Source of the DNA: an uncultured Actinomycetes bacterium | GTDB lineage: Bacteria; Actinomycetota; Actinomycetes; Nanopelagicales; Nanopelagicaceae | Length of the DNA: 39,235 nt | Direction: 5' to 3' | Assembly (NCBI GenBank): GCA_903954055.1 | Contig: CAJBMC010000156.1 | Coordinates: forward strand, 1 to 39,235 | Made by a program: the position numbers and the translations under genes | Notes under the pieces: model-generated | What the model saw: only the letters and a program-made list of their open reading frames with translations | What the model was told of the DNA's origin: nothing | Databases searched by the model: none | Shown: in pieces, positions 25,536-33,524 of the stretch | Numbering within the stretch: the stretch's first letter is position 1 | How the letters are laid out: each line of letters starts with the position of its first letter

Positions 25536-26732
25536 TTATTCTCTAATTGCGCGAGACATATATCCAGCGAGAATCATCATTCCCACTGGATAAGCCATCG
25601 CCCACGATAGTGATGTCGCTTGTGCAAGCAGCCCTGTGACAGTTGGGCCGATAAAGAATCCGGCAATACCAATGACTCCCACACGCGCAATTGCAACCGC
25701 GGGTGCGATTCCTTTCAGTCGACTCGCTGCCAAGATAAATGCTGGAAACATCGGTCCGATGCCAAGACCGGCGAAGATAAAACCACAATTGACAATAATC
25801 AATGCGGGGATCGTAGCAACGCTCGATAACGGAATTGCGATCGCCAAAGAGACCGCCCATCCGCCGCCTCCTAAGATTCCGCCATATCGCACCGTGTTGC
25901 GTGCTCCAAATTTTTCCAGCGCCTTATCACCTAAGAAACGACTTGTGATCATGGCAAGCGCAAAGCAGGCAAAAGCGGATGCATACACACCCTTGGAAAT
26001 ATTCATATTTTCTCGGAGCAAGATTGCGCCCCAATCACTTGCCGCACCTTCGGCAACCATCCCTGCAATTAGCCCTAAGCCAATTGCCCAGAGCGGGAGG
26101 ACAGACTTTCCAAAGAATGGGATCTTCGCCTCTGTTATTTCGCCACCAGCCCCCGCATGTTCATCAAATTCAGGTGCGAGCAGATAAATATTTGCTGGGA
26201 TAAAGGCGATGATTGAGAGAACTGCGACTGCCGTTAAATTTGCACGTGGTGAGAGATAAGAAATCATGACACCACCAAATACGGTTGTGGCGAAAGAGCC
26301 GAGGCTCCACATGCCATGGAATGAAGACATCCACTTCTGATCAAGAATTTTCTCAACAACAACTGCTTGTGTATTGACCGACATATCAGTAAGCGCATAC
26401 CCAAAGCCCATCAACATCAGCGCGAGGAAGAGTTCCAGAGCGCTCCGTGAATAGGCCACTGCAATGAGCCCGACCGGCATCAGGATGGATGAGATATTTA
26501 CTATGGGGCGAGATCCATATGTATGGACAGCTCTTCCTGCAACTTGTGCACCAAGCACGGCGCCGATTGTGGCACCGATAAATACAAAGCCGAATTGGCC
26601 GTTGCTGACACCGACGGCATCTTTAATCTCAGGAATACGTGCGACCCATGCCATCGATGTTATTCCCATGATGAAGAAGGAAGCCCAGAGCGAATTACGA
26701 GCGCGAATTCCACGCTGAACGGCTGTAGTCAC
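25536..26732 (-). CDS. Major facilitator superfamily transporter
   Basis: A 398-residue transporter with about twelve membrane helices. It resembles the sugar/drug-type MFS permeases of the FucP/YbjJ-like group: start FFIMGITSMAWVARIPEIKDAVGVSNGQFG, the loop after helix 2 (GRAVHTYGSRPIVNIS) and helix 4 GYALTDMSVNTQAVVVEK. Substrate is unknown. Translation is assigned to GTG at 26732, since no ATG occurs before the first helix; the ribosome-binding site is weak. It converges end-to-end with the TSUP gene and diverges from the YbaK remnant 31 bases away. Confidence 0.88.
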   Translation of the reverse strand: MTTAVQRGIRARNSLWASFFIMGITSMAWVARIPEIKDAVGVSNGQFGFVFIGATIGAVLGAQVAGRAVHTYGSRPIVNISSILMPVGLIAVAYSRSALELFLALMLMGFGYALTDMSVNTQAVVVEKILDQKWMSSFHGMWSLGSFATTVFGGVMISYLSPRANLTAVAVLSIIAFIPANIYLLAPEFDEHAGAGGEITEAKIPFFGKSVLPLWAIGLGLIAGMVAEGAASDWGAILLRENMNISKGVYASAFACFALAMITSRFLGDKALEKFGARNTVRYGGILGGGGWAVSLAIAIPLSSVATIPALIIVNCGFIFAGLGIGPMFPAFILAASRLKGIAPAVAIARVGVIGIAGFFIGPTVTGLLAQATSLSWAMAYPVGMMILAGYMSRAIRE

Positions 26733-26763
26733 GAGAGAAACTTATCCCTTAACCTTTCGCTCT

Positions 26764-27033
26764 ATGGAACACATCCTCGAGAAGTCGGCAGTAAAAAGAT
26801 CTGAACTTATTCGAGTTGATGCAAATTTTGTAAAGGATTTCTCTGGATTCTCAATCGGTGGTGTGAGTCCCATTGGTTGGATCAATGGCGCAGATATCAT
26901 CTTGATTGATGAAGCGCTCAACGATTATGACGTTATCTGGGCCGCCGCTGGACATCCCCACGGTGTTTTTCCCACAACTTTTGGCGAACTATCTGCTGCA
27001 ACTGGCGCGCAACCAACCTGTGTTGGTGAATAA
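26764..27033 (+). pseudogene. Truncated YbaK/EbsC-type aminoacyl-tRNA deacylase (C-terminal half only)
   Basis: The 89-codon frame matches the C-terminal half of the YbaK/EbsC tRNA-editing domain: DANFVKDFSGFSIGGVSPIGW, ILIDEALNDYDVIWAAAGHPHGVF and FGELSAATGA correspond to the family's G-F-xx-GGVxPxG, DExL..Y..IWAAAG.PH and L..LTG blocks. Full-length members are about 155-160 residues. The N-terminal half with the catalytic lysine is missing, and the preceding frame is closed by a stop at 26716 inside the divergent MFS gene, so no N-terminal part can be recovered nearby. It is most likely a deletion remnant, although the remaining codons are intact and it might still be translated. Confidence 0.65.
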
Positions 27034-27034
27034 G

Positions 27035-27463
27035 TTAACTCAACGAGGCGAGCAGAGCGCCAATCACAATAAGTGAAATACCGAGCCAATTAAGCTTTGA
27101 ATATTTCTCATGAAGAATGACGACTGCAAGCAAGACCGCCAGCGGCATACTTAATTTATCGATCGGCGCAATCTTTGAAACGTTGCCGATTTGAATCGCC
27201 TTAAAGTAAAAGAGCCACGAGACTGCGCCGGCCACACCTGAGGCGCCAATCCAAAAGAGCGGCCAACCCCGTACCTGGATAACTTTGGCACCAAGGCCAG
27301 ATGCGAATAAAACTGCGACAAGAAAGAGCGTCATCACTGAACTGCGAATGGCAGTTGCCACCGTCGAATCAACGCCACCTAGTCCAAGTTTTCCGAAGAT
27401 CGCAACAAGTGATGCAGATGCCGCAGAAATAAGGGCGTATATGAGCCAGCGATAATCGGTCAT
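27035..27463 (-). CDS. Small EamA/DMT-family transporter
   Basis: A 142-residue membrane protein with five predicted helices, equal to a single EamA repeat. Typical features are the N-terminal YALISAASASLVAIFGKLGL, RSSVMTLFLV, the loop AIQIGNVSKIAPIDKLSMPLAVLLAV and the closing LNWLGISLIVIGALLASL. Single-domain EamA proteins are thought to work as dimers; substrates are varied and not inferable. It is convergent with the YbaK remnant (one base between stops) and divergent from the carotenoid operon 65 bases away. An AGGAG sits 12 bases before the ATG. Confidence 0.87.
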   Translation of the reverse strand: MTDYRWLIYALISAASASLVAIFGKLGLGGVDSTVATAIRSSVMTLFLVAVLFASGLGAKVIQVRGWPLFWIGASGVAGAVSWLFYFKAIQIGNVSKIAPIDKLSMPLAVLLAVVILHEKYSKLNWLGISLIVIGALLASLS

Positions 27464-27528
27464 TCCGGTAGGTTACTCCTAAAGATTAACGCTCACTAGT
27501 ATGAAATCTTAAAAGTCGGAGATAAAGC

Positions 27529-27945
27529 ATGAACGCACCCGTGAAAATTTCACTCGGAATGATTGCCATTGTGGTCGACGATTACGACTTCGCAATCAAG
27601 CACTACATTGAAGATCTCGACTTCACTCTCATCGAAGATACCCAACTTTCGCCAGATAAGAGATGGGTCGTCGTTTCACCCGGCCATGATGGGGCACGAA
27701 TTTTGCTTGCTAAGGCTAGTAATGCAGAACAAACCGCAGCAATTGGAAATTCAACCGGTGGACGCGTTGGCTTCTTTCTCTACACAAACTCTTTCACTTC
27801 AACCTATGAAAAATACCTGGCTCGAGGTGTTGAATTCACAGAGAAACCTCGCAGCGAAACCTTCGGTCAGGTTGTTGTATTTAAAGATAAATATGGAAAC
27901 AAGTGGGATCTCATCGAGAATCAGACGTTAGGTCAATCCCACTAA
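27529..27945 (+). CDS. VOC (glyoxalase/dioxygenase superfamily) protein
   Basis: A 138-residue single-module VOC-fold protein, with GMIAIVVDDYDFAIKHYIEDLDF at the start and GQVVVFKDKYGNKWDLIE at the end, the standard beta-alpha-beta-beta-beta pattern with the metal-site glutamate in the last strand. The first metal-ligand position (usually His early in the first strand) reads MIAIVV, so metal binding is uncertain. Function is unknown. A GGAG ribosome-binding site precedes the ATG. Its stop overlaps the crtA-like start (TAATG), so it is the first cistron of the carotenoid modification operon. Confidence 0.87.
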   Translation: MNAPVKISLGMIAIVVDDYDFAIKHYIEDLDFTLIEDTQLSPDKRWVVVSPGHDGARILLAKASNAEQTAAIGNSTGGRVGFFLYTNSFTSTYEKYLARGVEFTEKPRSETFGQVVVFKDKYGNKWDLIENQTLGQSH

Positions 27946-28631
27946 TGGAATTGCGAAGCGTTCAGCAGCAGGTGTTGATTTATATCTTCACCGTTCGAAA
28001 GGGCGCGATTCCCTTTGCATTTATGCAGATGGCGATTGGTCGCCGGCTCGCTCGAAAAATCCCCGGCGTCTCGTTCGCCAAGTTGATGGGGACAGGTACC
28101 GGAAAGACCTTCACTCCCTCCGATGCTGATTTACATCAATGGGCAATTCTCTTCGTTACTGAAGATTTGAAGAGAGTTGAAAATTCAAAGTTTCTTTCGC
28201 ATTGGCGGAAGCGAAGTACTGCAGTTGAAACCTTAATTCTCAATACCGTCTCTTCTCATGGAAAGTGGTCGAAGCGCGAACCGTTTGAGATTTCAACTGC
28301 ACCTCGATTAGGTGGACCGGTAGTTGCCATTACCCGAGCCCGACTCAAGTGGAGCCAAGCTATTCGATTCTGGCGATCTATTCCCCCGGTAGTTCTCGAT
28401 CTTCATCAATCACCTGGTTTGAAGTTCTCCATTGGAATCGGTGAGGCGCCAATCGGCCTGCAAGGAACGCTCTCGATCTGGGAATCCGAATCTGCGTTAC
28501 GTGATTTCGCATACAAGAATGCACCTCACCGAGCAGCGATTGCGGATACGAAGAAATTCAATTGGTATAGCGAAGAGCTCTTTGCCCGCTTTGACCTCGT
28601 CAATACGGCAGACTTCCCCCATGTCCATTAG
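27945..28631 (+). CDS. crtA: Spheroidene monooxygenase-like (CrtA family) protein
   Basis: A 228-residue protein matching the CrtA family, which oxygenates C-2 of acyclic carotenoids to 2-hydroxy and 2-keto products in purple bacteria. Family-like blocks are FAFMQMAIGRRLARKIPGVSFAKLMGTGTGKTFTP, LGGPVVAITRARLKW, FKFSIGIGE-type LKFSIGIGEAPIGLQGTLSIWE and YSEELFARFDL at the C-terminus (quoted in part). The upstream ATG at 27903 is rejected because it lies inside the VOC gene; ATG at 27945 forms the TAATG coupling. The end overlaps cruF by 11 bases. Context with cruF, a CruG-like transferase and a CrtD-like desaturase supports activity on an acyclic carotenoid. Confidence 0.83.
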   Translation: MELRSVQQQVLIYIFTVRKGAIPFAFMQMAIGRRLARKIPGVSFAKLMGTGTGKTFTPSDADLHQWAILFVTEDLKRVENSKFLSHWRKRSTAVETLILNTVSSHGKWSKREPFEISTAPRLGGPVVAITRARLKWSQAIRFWRSIPPVVLDLHQSPGLKFSIGIGEAPIGLQGTLSIWESESALRDFAYKNAPHRAAIADTKKFNWYSEELFARFDLVNTADFPHVH

Positions 28632-29421
28632 GCACTACACCCCTCGCAGACGACGTCACGGTATCTCTCAACGTGCGCGTATCGTCCTAGGTGGCGCGCT
28701 TGCGACAACGATTCTGCTTCAGATTTCTTATCCACTAGTGCACGGCACTGCATTGCAATACATCACGATCGCAACGGTCTACATCGGTGCGATCTCTATG
28801 CTGTTACACGCATATCTATCTTTTGGAATTAAATATGCATCCGGCTATCTAATCTTGACCGCTTTATTTGGATATTTCATTGAGTTAACAGGTGTTCATA
28901 GCGGATGGCCATTCGGCGTTTATAGCTACGACTCATCATTGGGAATCGCAATATTCGGAGTTCCAATCGTGGTTCCATTTGCATGGGTGATGATGGTGCA
29001 TCCGGCGCTAGTCGCTGCCCGCAGCATTACAAGTAAGTGGACATTTCTTTACGGCGGTGCGCTCCTTGCAGCGTGGGATTTATTTCTTGACCCACAGATG
29101 GTTGCAGCCAATCGGTGGCGATGGGAGGTCACTGGATCTCATATTCCATTTGTACCGGATGTGCCGCTCTCAAATTTCTTTGGCTGGTTATTAGCCGGAT
29201 GTGCGATTGTCGCCTTACTCAATCGCATCCTTCCATTTGATAGAAGAAAAGAGAGTGCGAGTCTACGTGCAGTGACAATTCTGCTCGCTTGGGTGCTCTT
29301 CTCTGGACTCATCGGAAATATCTTCTTCTTCCATCGTCCAGGGCTTGCCCTCTTTGGGACATTTATCTACGGAGCACTAGCTGTGCCATTTATCTTTAAG
29401 AGCTCTCTCGGCGAAGCCTAA
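28621..29421 (+). CDS. cruF: Carotenoid 1,2-hydratase CruF (DUF422 family)
   Basis: Integral membrane enzyme that adds water to the terminal 1,2 double bond of acyclic carotenoid ends, giving 1-hydroxy groups (cyanobacterial myxol route, Deinococcus, haloarchaeal bacterioruberin). The 266-residue product has about seven membrane segments and the DUF422 signatures HSGWPFGVYSY, FGVPIVVPFAWVMM, ALLAAWDLFLDPQMV and RWRWEVTG. ATG at 28621 is chosen because the longer frame would run deep into crtA; it overlaps crtA by 11 bases and has no ribosome-binding site of its own, suggesting coupling. The glycosyltransferase follows after five bases, as cruG commonly accompanies cruF. Confidence 0.9.
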   Translation: MSIRHYTPRRRRHGISQRARIVLGGALATTILLQISYPLVHGTALQYITIATVYIGAISMLLHAYLSFGIKYASGYLILTALFGYFIELTGVHSGWPFGVYSYDSSLGIAIFGVPIVVPFAWVMMVHPALVAARSITSKWTFLYGGALLAAWDLFLDPQMVAANRWRWEVTGSHIPFVPDVPLSNFFGWLLAGCAIVALLNRILPFDRRKESASLRAVTILLAWVLFSGLIGNIFFFHRPGLALFGTFIYGALAVPFIFKSSLGEA

Positions 29422-29426
29422 CCATC

Positions 29427-30497
29427 ATGGTCTTTGCAGTTTTTCTTCTCAATCTATTCCTACTTATTCTTACGCTCATTAATTTCGCGACCATGAGAAG
29501 ACCGCTCGCCTTTGAAGAGATTGATGCTTCTATCTTGGTACTTCTGCCAGTGCGAAATGAAGAAGAAAATATCGAGCGGATTTTAACGGAGCTGAGAGAG
29601 CAATCAGGGTTAAGCAACTATCAAGTCCTCGTCATCGACGATAGCTCTGAAGATCGAACCCACCAACGTGCAGCAAAATTTGAATCCGCCACAATTTCAA
29701 TAATGAGTGCGCCAGAACCTGCTCCGGGTTGGCTAGGTAAGGTTGGAGCGCTACAAGCTGGCTTTAGATCAGTATCAAATTTTGATTATGTGATTTCGGT
29801 AGATGCAGATGTGCACTTTGAAAGAGATGCAATTGCCCGTGCGGTAAAGACTCTCAGCAGGAGTGGACTTGATTTCATATCTCCCTATCCACGCCAGATT
29901 GCAATTTCGTGGAGTGAGCGCCTCATCCAGCCGCTTCTGCAATGGTCTTGGATGAGCACGGTTTTGTTGCGCGGGACCGAGAAAATACCGATGAAATCTA
30001 CCGTGATTTGTAATGGTCAATTCCTCGTGATGAAAGGTAAATCTCTTCACGCTATCAATGGCTTTGAGAGCGTTTCACATAAAGTTCTTGACGATATCGA
30101 ACTCGGACGCTCCTTTGTTGCCGCTGGATTTCGCGGCGCAGTTATTGATGGTTCCGCTATCTCGTCGACTCGAATGTATTCATCGTTATCGCAAATCCGA
30201 GCCGGGTATGGGAAATCTTTACATGTTGCCTTTGGTTCTCTCTTTGGATCACTGATTGCCGGATCTTTTATTCTCTTTACCGGAGTATTTCCGCTCTTTG
30301 CCGCACTAGCTGGAAATATCCTTGGATGGGCGGCGTTGATTGCCATTATTGGCACACGAGTCTTAAGTGCGACTGCATCCTCATCTCGAATTCGTGATGC
30401 CTTTGCACATCCCGCATCATCGCTACTCTTTATCTATCTGCTCTACTCTTCATGGGTTAATCGCGGAAAGATTGAGTGGAAGGGGCGCACCGTATGA
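29427..30497 (+). CDS. cruG: Family 2 glycosyltransferase, CruG/CrtQ-like (carotenoid glycosyltransferase)
   Basis: A 356-residue membrane-associated GT2 enzyme. One membrane helix spans residues 3-22, the GT-A domain follows (LPVRNEEENIERIL 40-53; IDDSSEDRT 70-78; the DxD motif DAD 126-128; VLDDIELGRSF 220-230), and two or three helices close the C-terminus (about 270-310 and 331-343). The usual QxxRW is replaced by QIRAGYGK (256-263), as in carotenoid-type GT2 members. CruG glycosylates the 2'-hydroxyl of myxol-type carotenoids and CrtQ a carotenoid carboxylate; cruF adjacency favours the CruG role. The sugar is unknown. Its stop overlaps the next gene by four bases (ATGA). Confidence 0.82.
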   Translation: MVFAVFLLNLFLLILTLINFATMRRPLAFEEIDASILVLLPVRNEEENIERILTELREQSGLSNYQVLVIDDSSEDRTHQRAAKFESATISIMSAPEPAPGWLGKVGALQAGFRSVSNFDYVISVDADVHFERDAIARAVKTLSRSGLDFISPYPRQIAISWSERLIQPLLQWSWMSTVLLRGTEKIPMKSTVICNGQFLVMKGKSLHAINGFESVSHKVLDDIELGRSFVAAGFRGAVIDGSAISSTRMYSSLSQIRAGYGKSLHVAFGSLFGSLIAGSFILFTGVFPLFAALAGNILGWAALIAIIGTRVLSATASSSRIRDAFAHPASSLLFIYLLYSSWVNRGKIEWKGRTV

Positions 30498-32020
30498 CCG
30501 GACAAGTTGGCAAGGTGAAGAACCCTCAAAAAATTATTGTTATCGGTGCAGGTATCGGCGGCATGTGTGCGGCAGCGCGACTTGCACGCGCCGGACATCA
30601 CGTTGAAATCTTTGAAGCTTCGGATCGACCAGGTGGCAAGTGCCGCACCGAGTGGATTGGACGTTACGCCTTCGACACCGGGCCATCGCTACTTACAATT
30701 CCGGCCGTCTATCGTGACTTCTTCCAGCGCACCGGCAAGCAGATGGCTTTGGAGATGGAGATTCAGGCTGTCGATCCATCATTTGATTACAGATTTCACG
30801 ATGGAAAATCGGTGAAGTTCTCAAACTTATCGCGGAAGAATACTTTGGCACAGATTACTGAAGCCTTCGGTATCGAAGCCTCCGAACAATGGGATGCAGT
30901 ACTTAATCGCGCCGAAAGAATGTGGGATGTCTCGCGCGAACCATTTGTGGAATCTGAACTCAAGAGCCCGCTCTCGCTCTTAAAGCGACGACATATCTTG
31001 CGTGATTTGCGAATCATCGCACCACGGGCAACCTTACGTGACTTTGGACTGAGCAATCCTTATCTGGCGAAAATCATGGATCGCTATGCAACGTATAGCG
31101 GCTCTGATCCCCGTAAAGCACCCGCTGTGCTCTCTACTATTGCATTTATCGAAGAGGCATTCGGCGCCTGGCATATCAAAGGCGGAATCGGAACTCTCTC
31201 CAACCATATTGCCACTCGTTGTGAAAAAGTTGGAGTGAAAATTCACCTGAACTCCCTTGTTCAATCAATTAACCTCAAGGGCAACAAGGCGACCGGCATC
31301 ACTCTTGCAACAGGAGAAAAACTCGATGCGGATATCGTAATTTCCAATGCCGATGCTGCCTTTACCTATAATCAATTAATTTCTCAATCAACTCGCAAGG
31401 TAAGAAAAATCAGGAAGGAACAAGCGAAGCTTGAGCCATCACTTGCCGGATTCTCATTGCTCTTAGGATTACGACCAAGTAGCCATCCCAAGCTCTCGCA
31501 TCACACAATTCTCTTTCCCGATGATTACGATGCTGAATTTGATTCAATCTTTACCAAGAAATTGCCAGTTACGAAGCCCACTATCTATATCTGCTCACCT
31601 CACGACCCCACCATGGTTAAAGGCGAAGGTCACGAATCACTCTTTGTGCTCGTAAATGCCCCACGGCATAGCACCGAAGCGCACGAAGGATTCGATTGGA
31701 GCGATCAAGATTTTGCACAGAGGTACGCTCATTCAATTATTGATCAGATCGAAGCTCAAGGAATTTCGATTCGCGATCGACTCGACCTCCTTGAAATTCG
31801 CACACCACTCGATTTACAGAATTCGGTCAATGCACCAGGGGGTTCTATCTATGGGACATCGAGTAATGGTCCCCGTGCTGCATTCTTACGAGCAAAGAAT
31901 CGCTCGCCCCTGAAGAACTTATTTCTCGTAGGAGGTTCGGCACACCCTGGCGGAGGATTACCTCTTGTTGGACTTAGCGCTGAAATTGTTGCGAACGCGA
32001 TATTAATTAACGAAGAATAG
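30494..32020 (+). CDS. crtD: CrtI/CrtD-type carotenoid desaturase (second copy)
   Basis: A 508-residue FAD-dependent carotenoid oxidoreductase. The dinucleotide loop is VIGAGIGGMCAAARLA (about residues 16-31), with RPGGKCRT, AFDTGPSLLTIP and the C-terminal flavin motif GGSAHPGGGLPLVGLSAE. It differs clearly from the other desaturase in the window (34604-36088), and its linkage to cruF, crtA and cruG suggests a 1-hydroxycarotenoid 3,4-desaturase (CrtD) rather than phytoene desaturase. That substrate assignment is inferred from context. The start at 30494 is fixed by the ATGA overlap with the transferase gene and an AAGGGG site. The 3' end overlaps the convergent phosphatidyltransferase gene by 14 bases. 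Confidence 0.8.
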   Translation: MTGQVGKVKNPQKIIVIGAGIGGMCAAARLARAGHHVEIFEASDRPGGKCRTEWIGRYAFDTGPSLLTIPAVYRDFFQRTGKQMALEMEIQAVDPSFDYRFHDGKSVKFSNLSRKNTLAQITEAFGIEASEQWDAVLNRAERMWDVSREPFVESELKSPLSLLKRRHILRDLRIIAPRATLRDFGLSNPYLAKIMDRYATYSGSDPRKAPAVLSTIAFIEEAFGAWHIKGGIGTLSNHIATRCEKVGVKIHLNSLVQSINLKGNKATGITLATGEKLDADIVISNADAAFTYNQLISQSTRKVRKIRKEQAKLEPSLAGFSLLLGLRPSSHPKLSHHTILFPDDYDAEFDSIFTKKLPVTKPTIYICSPHDPTMVKGEGHESLFVLVNAPRHSTEAHEGFDWSDQDFAQRYAHSIIDQIEAQGISIRDRLDLLEIRTPLDLQNSVNAPGGSIYGTSSNGPRAAFLRAKNRSPLKNLFLVGGSAHPGGGLPLVGLSAEIVANAILINEE

Positions 32021-32624
32021 AGCGCGCCATTCGCATTACTAATAGCACGCTGATTGCCTGCAGCACGGTAAAGCCAATAGCTATCGGTGTTGCCACGTCG
32101 TAACCAAACCAGAAGGTCAGAGTTACTGCGATAACAAATATTGCGCGTACCGGGCGTTCAGTCGGTGTAACGACTCCGATCTCCGCATAACCAAGTGATG
32201 CTAAGCGAGCTCGTGCATATTCTTGAGTTGCACCTAGCACCCAAATCGCAAGCACCCAGCGCACTGGGACTCCGACAAAGCTCGCTCCCATTAACCAAAA
32301 TACTTCAGAGATTCGATCAGCCAAAGAATCGTAGAGCTCACCAAATTTACTTACTTTGCCGCGATAGATAGCAAGTGAACCATCGACCCCATCGCAGATC
32401 AATGAGAAGAGCACAAGTGCGAGTAGTTGACTTGTGTACATTGTGAAATAGATGGCGACTGAAGAGAGTAGCCCGATTGTTGTTACAAGATTTGGAGTCA
32501 ATCGTAGAAAAGCGAGTGCTCGCGCAATCCAGTAGGAAATTCCGAGCCATAATGCAATAGCGCCTTGAATCTCAACTCCCCCGTGAAGGTCACTCCACTG
32601 ACGGTTAAATTCTTGACGACTCAT
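32007..32624 (-). CDS. CDP-alcohol phosphatidyltransferase family protein
   Basis: A 205-residue membrane protein with about five helices and the CDP-alcohol phosphotransferase motif in DGVDGSLAIYRG through GELYDSLAD (about residues 78-103). All four metal-binding aspartates and both glycines are present, but the arginine that normally follows the alanine (D-x2-D-G-x2-A-R) is replaced by isoleucine, with an arginine two residues later. Family members make phosphatidylglycerophosphate, phosphatidylinositol phosphate and similar lipids; the acceptor alcohol here is unknown. It overlaps metF by four bases (ATGA) and the crtD-like gene by 14 bases tail to tail. Confidence 0.86.
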   Translation of the reverse strand: MSRQEFNRQWSDLHGGVEIQGAIALWLGISYWIARALAFLRLTPNLVTTIGLLSSVAIYFTMYTSQLLALVLFSLICDGVDGSLAIYRGKVSKFGELYDSLADRISEVFWLMGASFVGVPVRWVLAIWVLGATQEYARARLASLGYAEIGVVTPTERPVRAIFVIAVTLTFWFGYDVATPIAIGFTVLQAISVLLVMRMARSILR

Positions 32625-33490
32625 CGAACACCTTTGATTCTTTCGAAAATTTCGCGCGTTGCAGTCGATGTATTCATCGTATAAAAGTGAATGCCCGGGG
32701 CGCCAGCTGCGATTAACTTCTCACACATCTCGGTAGCGATATCAACGCCAACTTTTCGCACATCGTCCGGATTATCTTCCACCTTTTCAAAACTTGATGT
32801 GAGTTTGGATGAGAGTGGCGTGCCAGTCAGCTCAGCCATCCGCTTTAATTGTTTTACATTGGTAACCGGCAGGATTCCAGGAATCACCGGCATCGTCGAA
32901 CCTTGAGCAGCTAAACTTTCTACCAACTCAATCCACTTCTCTACCTCGAAGAAAAATTGTGTTGTGGCAAAGGTTGCACCTCGGCGCTCCTTTTCGAGGA
33001 GTACATCAATATCCTTTTTAAAATCTCCACCTGATGCTGGATGGCCATCCGGAAATGCAGCAACCCCGATGGTAAAGCCACCGATCTTAGATGCGAGTGC
33101 AACTAATTGATCTGCATGATCAAAACCGCCGGGAGTCGTCTGCCACGGAGAACGTGGGCCACCGACTGGATCGCCCCGAAGCGCCAAGATACTTGTAATA
33201 CCAGCTTCTCGATATTTGCCAAGAATTTCGATGAGCTCTTCTCGAGTTGAACCGACACATGTCAGGTGTGCAACAGTTGGAATTTTTGTCCTGGCAGTGA
33301 TCTCAGAAGTAATTCGAATCGTGCGGTCACGAGTTGAACCACCGGCGCCATAGGTGACAGAGATGAAATCTGGGGAAATTGATTCCAGGCTTTCAATAGC
33401 ACTCCAGAGACGTGTCTCACCCTCTACATCTTTAGGCGGAAAAAACTCAAAGGAGAAGGTCGGCTTACTGCCGTCGGCTAGGTTCGTCAT
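32621..33490 (-). CDS. metF: 5,10-methylenetetrahydrofolate reductase MetF
   Basis: Flavoprotein reducing 5,10-methylene-THF to 5-methyl-THF for methionine synthesis. The 289-residue TIM-barrel protein shows FSFEFFPPKD at the N-terminus, SVTYGAGGSTRDRT, PTVAHLTCVG, ILALRGDPVGG (FAD/folate site) and GIHFYTMN at the end. The frame extends upstream to 33541, but GGAG at 33497-33500 is six bases from the ATG at 33490, so that start is preferred. metF next to a polyprenyl diphosphate synthase in divergent orientation, with a Ser/Thr kinase nearby, repeats the Rv2172c-Rv2173-Rv2176 arrangement of M. tuberculosis. Confidence 0.96.
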   Translation of the reverse strand: MTNLADGSKPTFSFEFFPPKDVEGETRLWSAIESLESISPDFISVTYGAGGSTRDRTIRITSEITARTKIPTVAHLTCVGSTREELIEILGKYREAGITSILALRGDPVGGPRSPWQTTPGGFDHADQLVALASKIGGFTIGVAAFPDGHPASGGDFKKDIDVLLEKERRGATFATTQFFFEVEKWIELVESLAAQGSTMPVIPGILPVTNVKQLKRMAELTGTPLSSKLTSSFEKVEDNPDDVRKVGVDIATEMCEKLIAAGAPGIHFYTMNTSTATREIFERIKGVR

Positions 33491-33524
33491 GCGCATCTCC
33501 ACGGTGTCAGGGTACCGTTGCCGC

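Noticed and set aside
25636-26187. 183-codon frame opposite the MFS gene
   Set aside because: Fully antisense to a conserved transporter; repetitive Ala/Pro/Ile composition typical of a mirror frame.
33354-33524. N-terminal extension of the prenyl synthase
   Set aside because: These 57 codons lie inside metF on the other strand and have no family similarity; GTG at 33525 is a better start.
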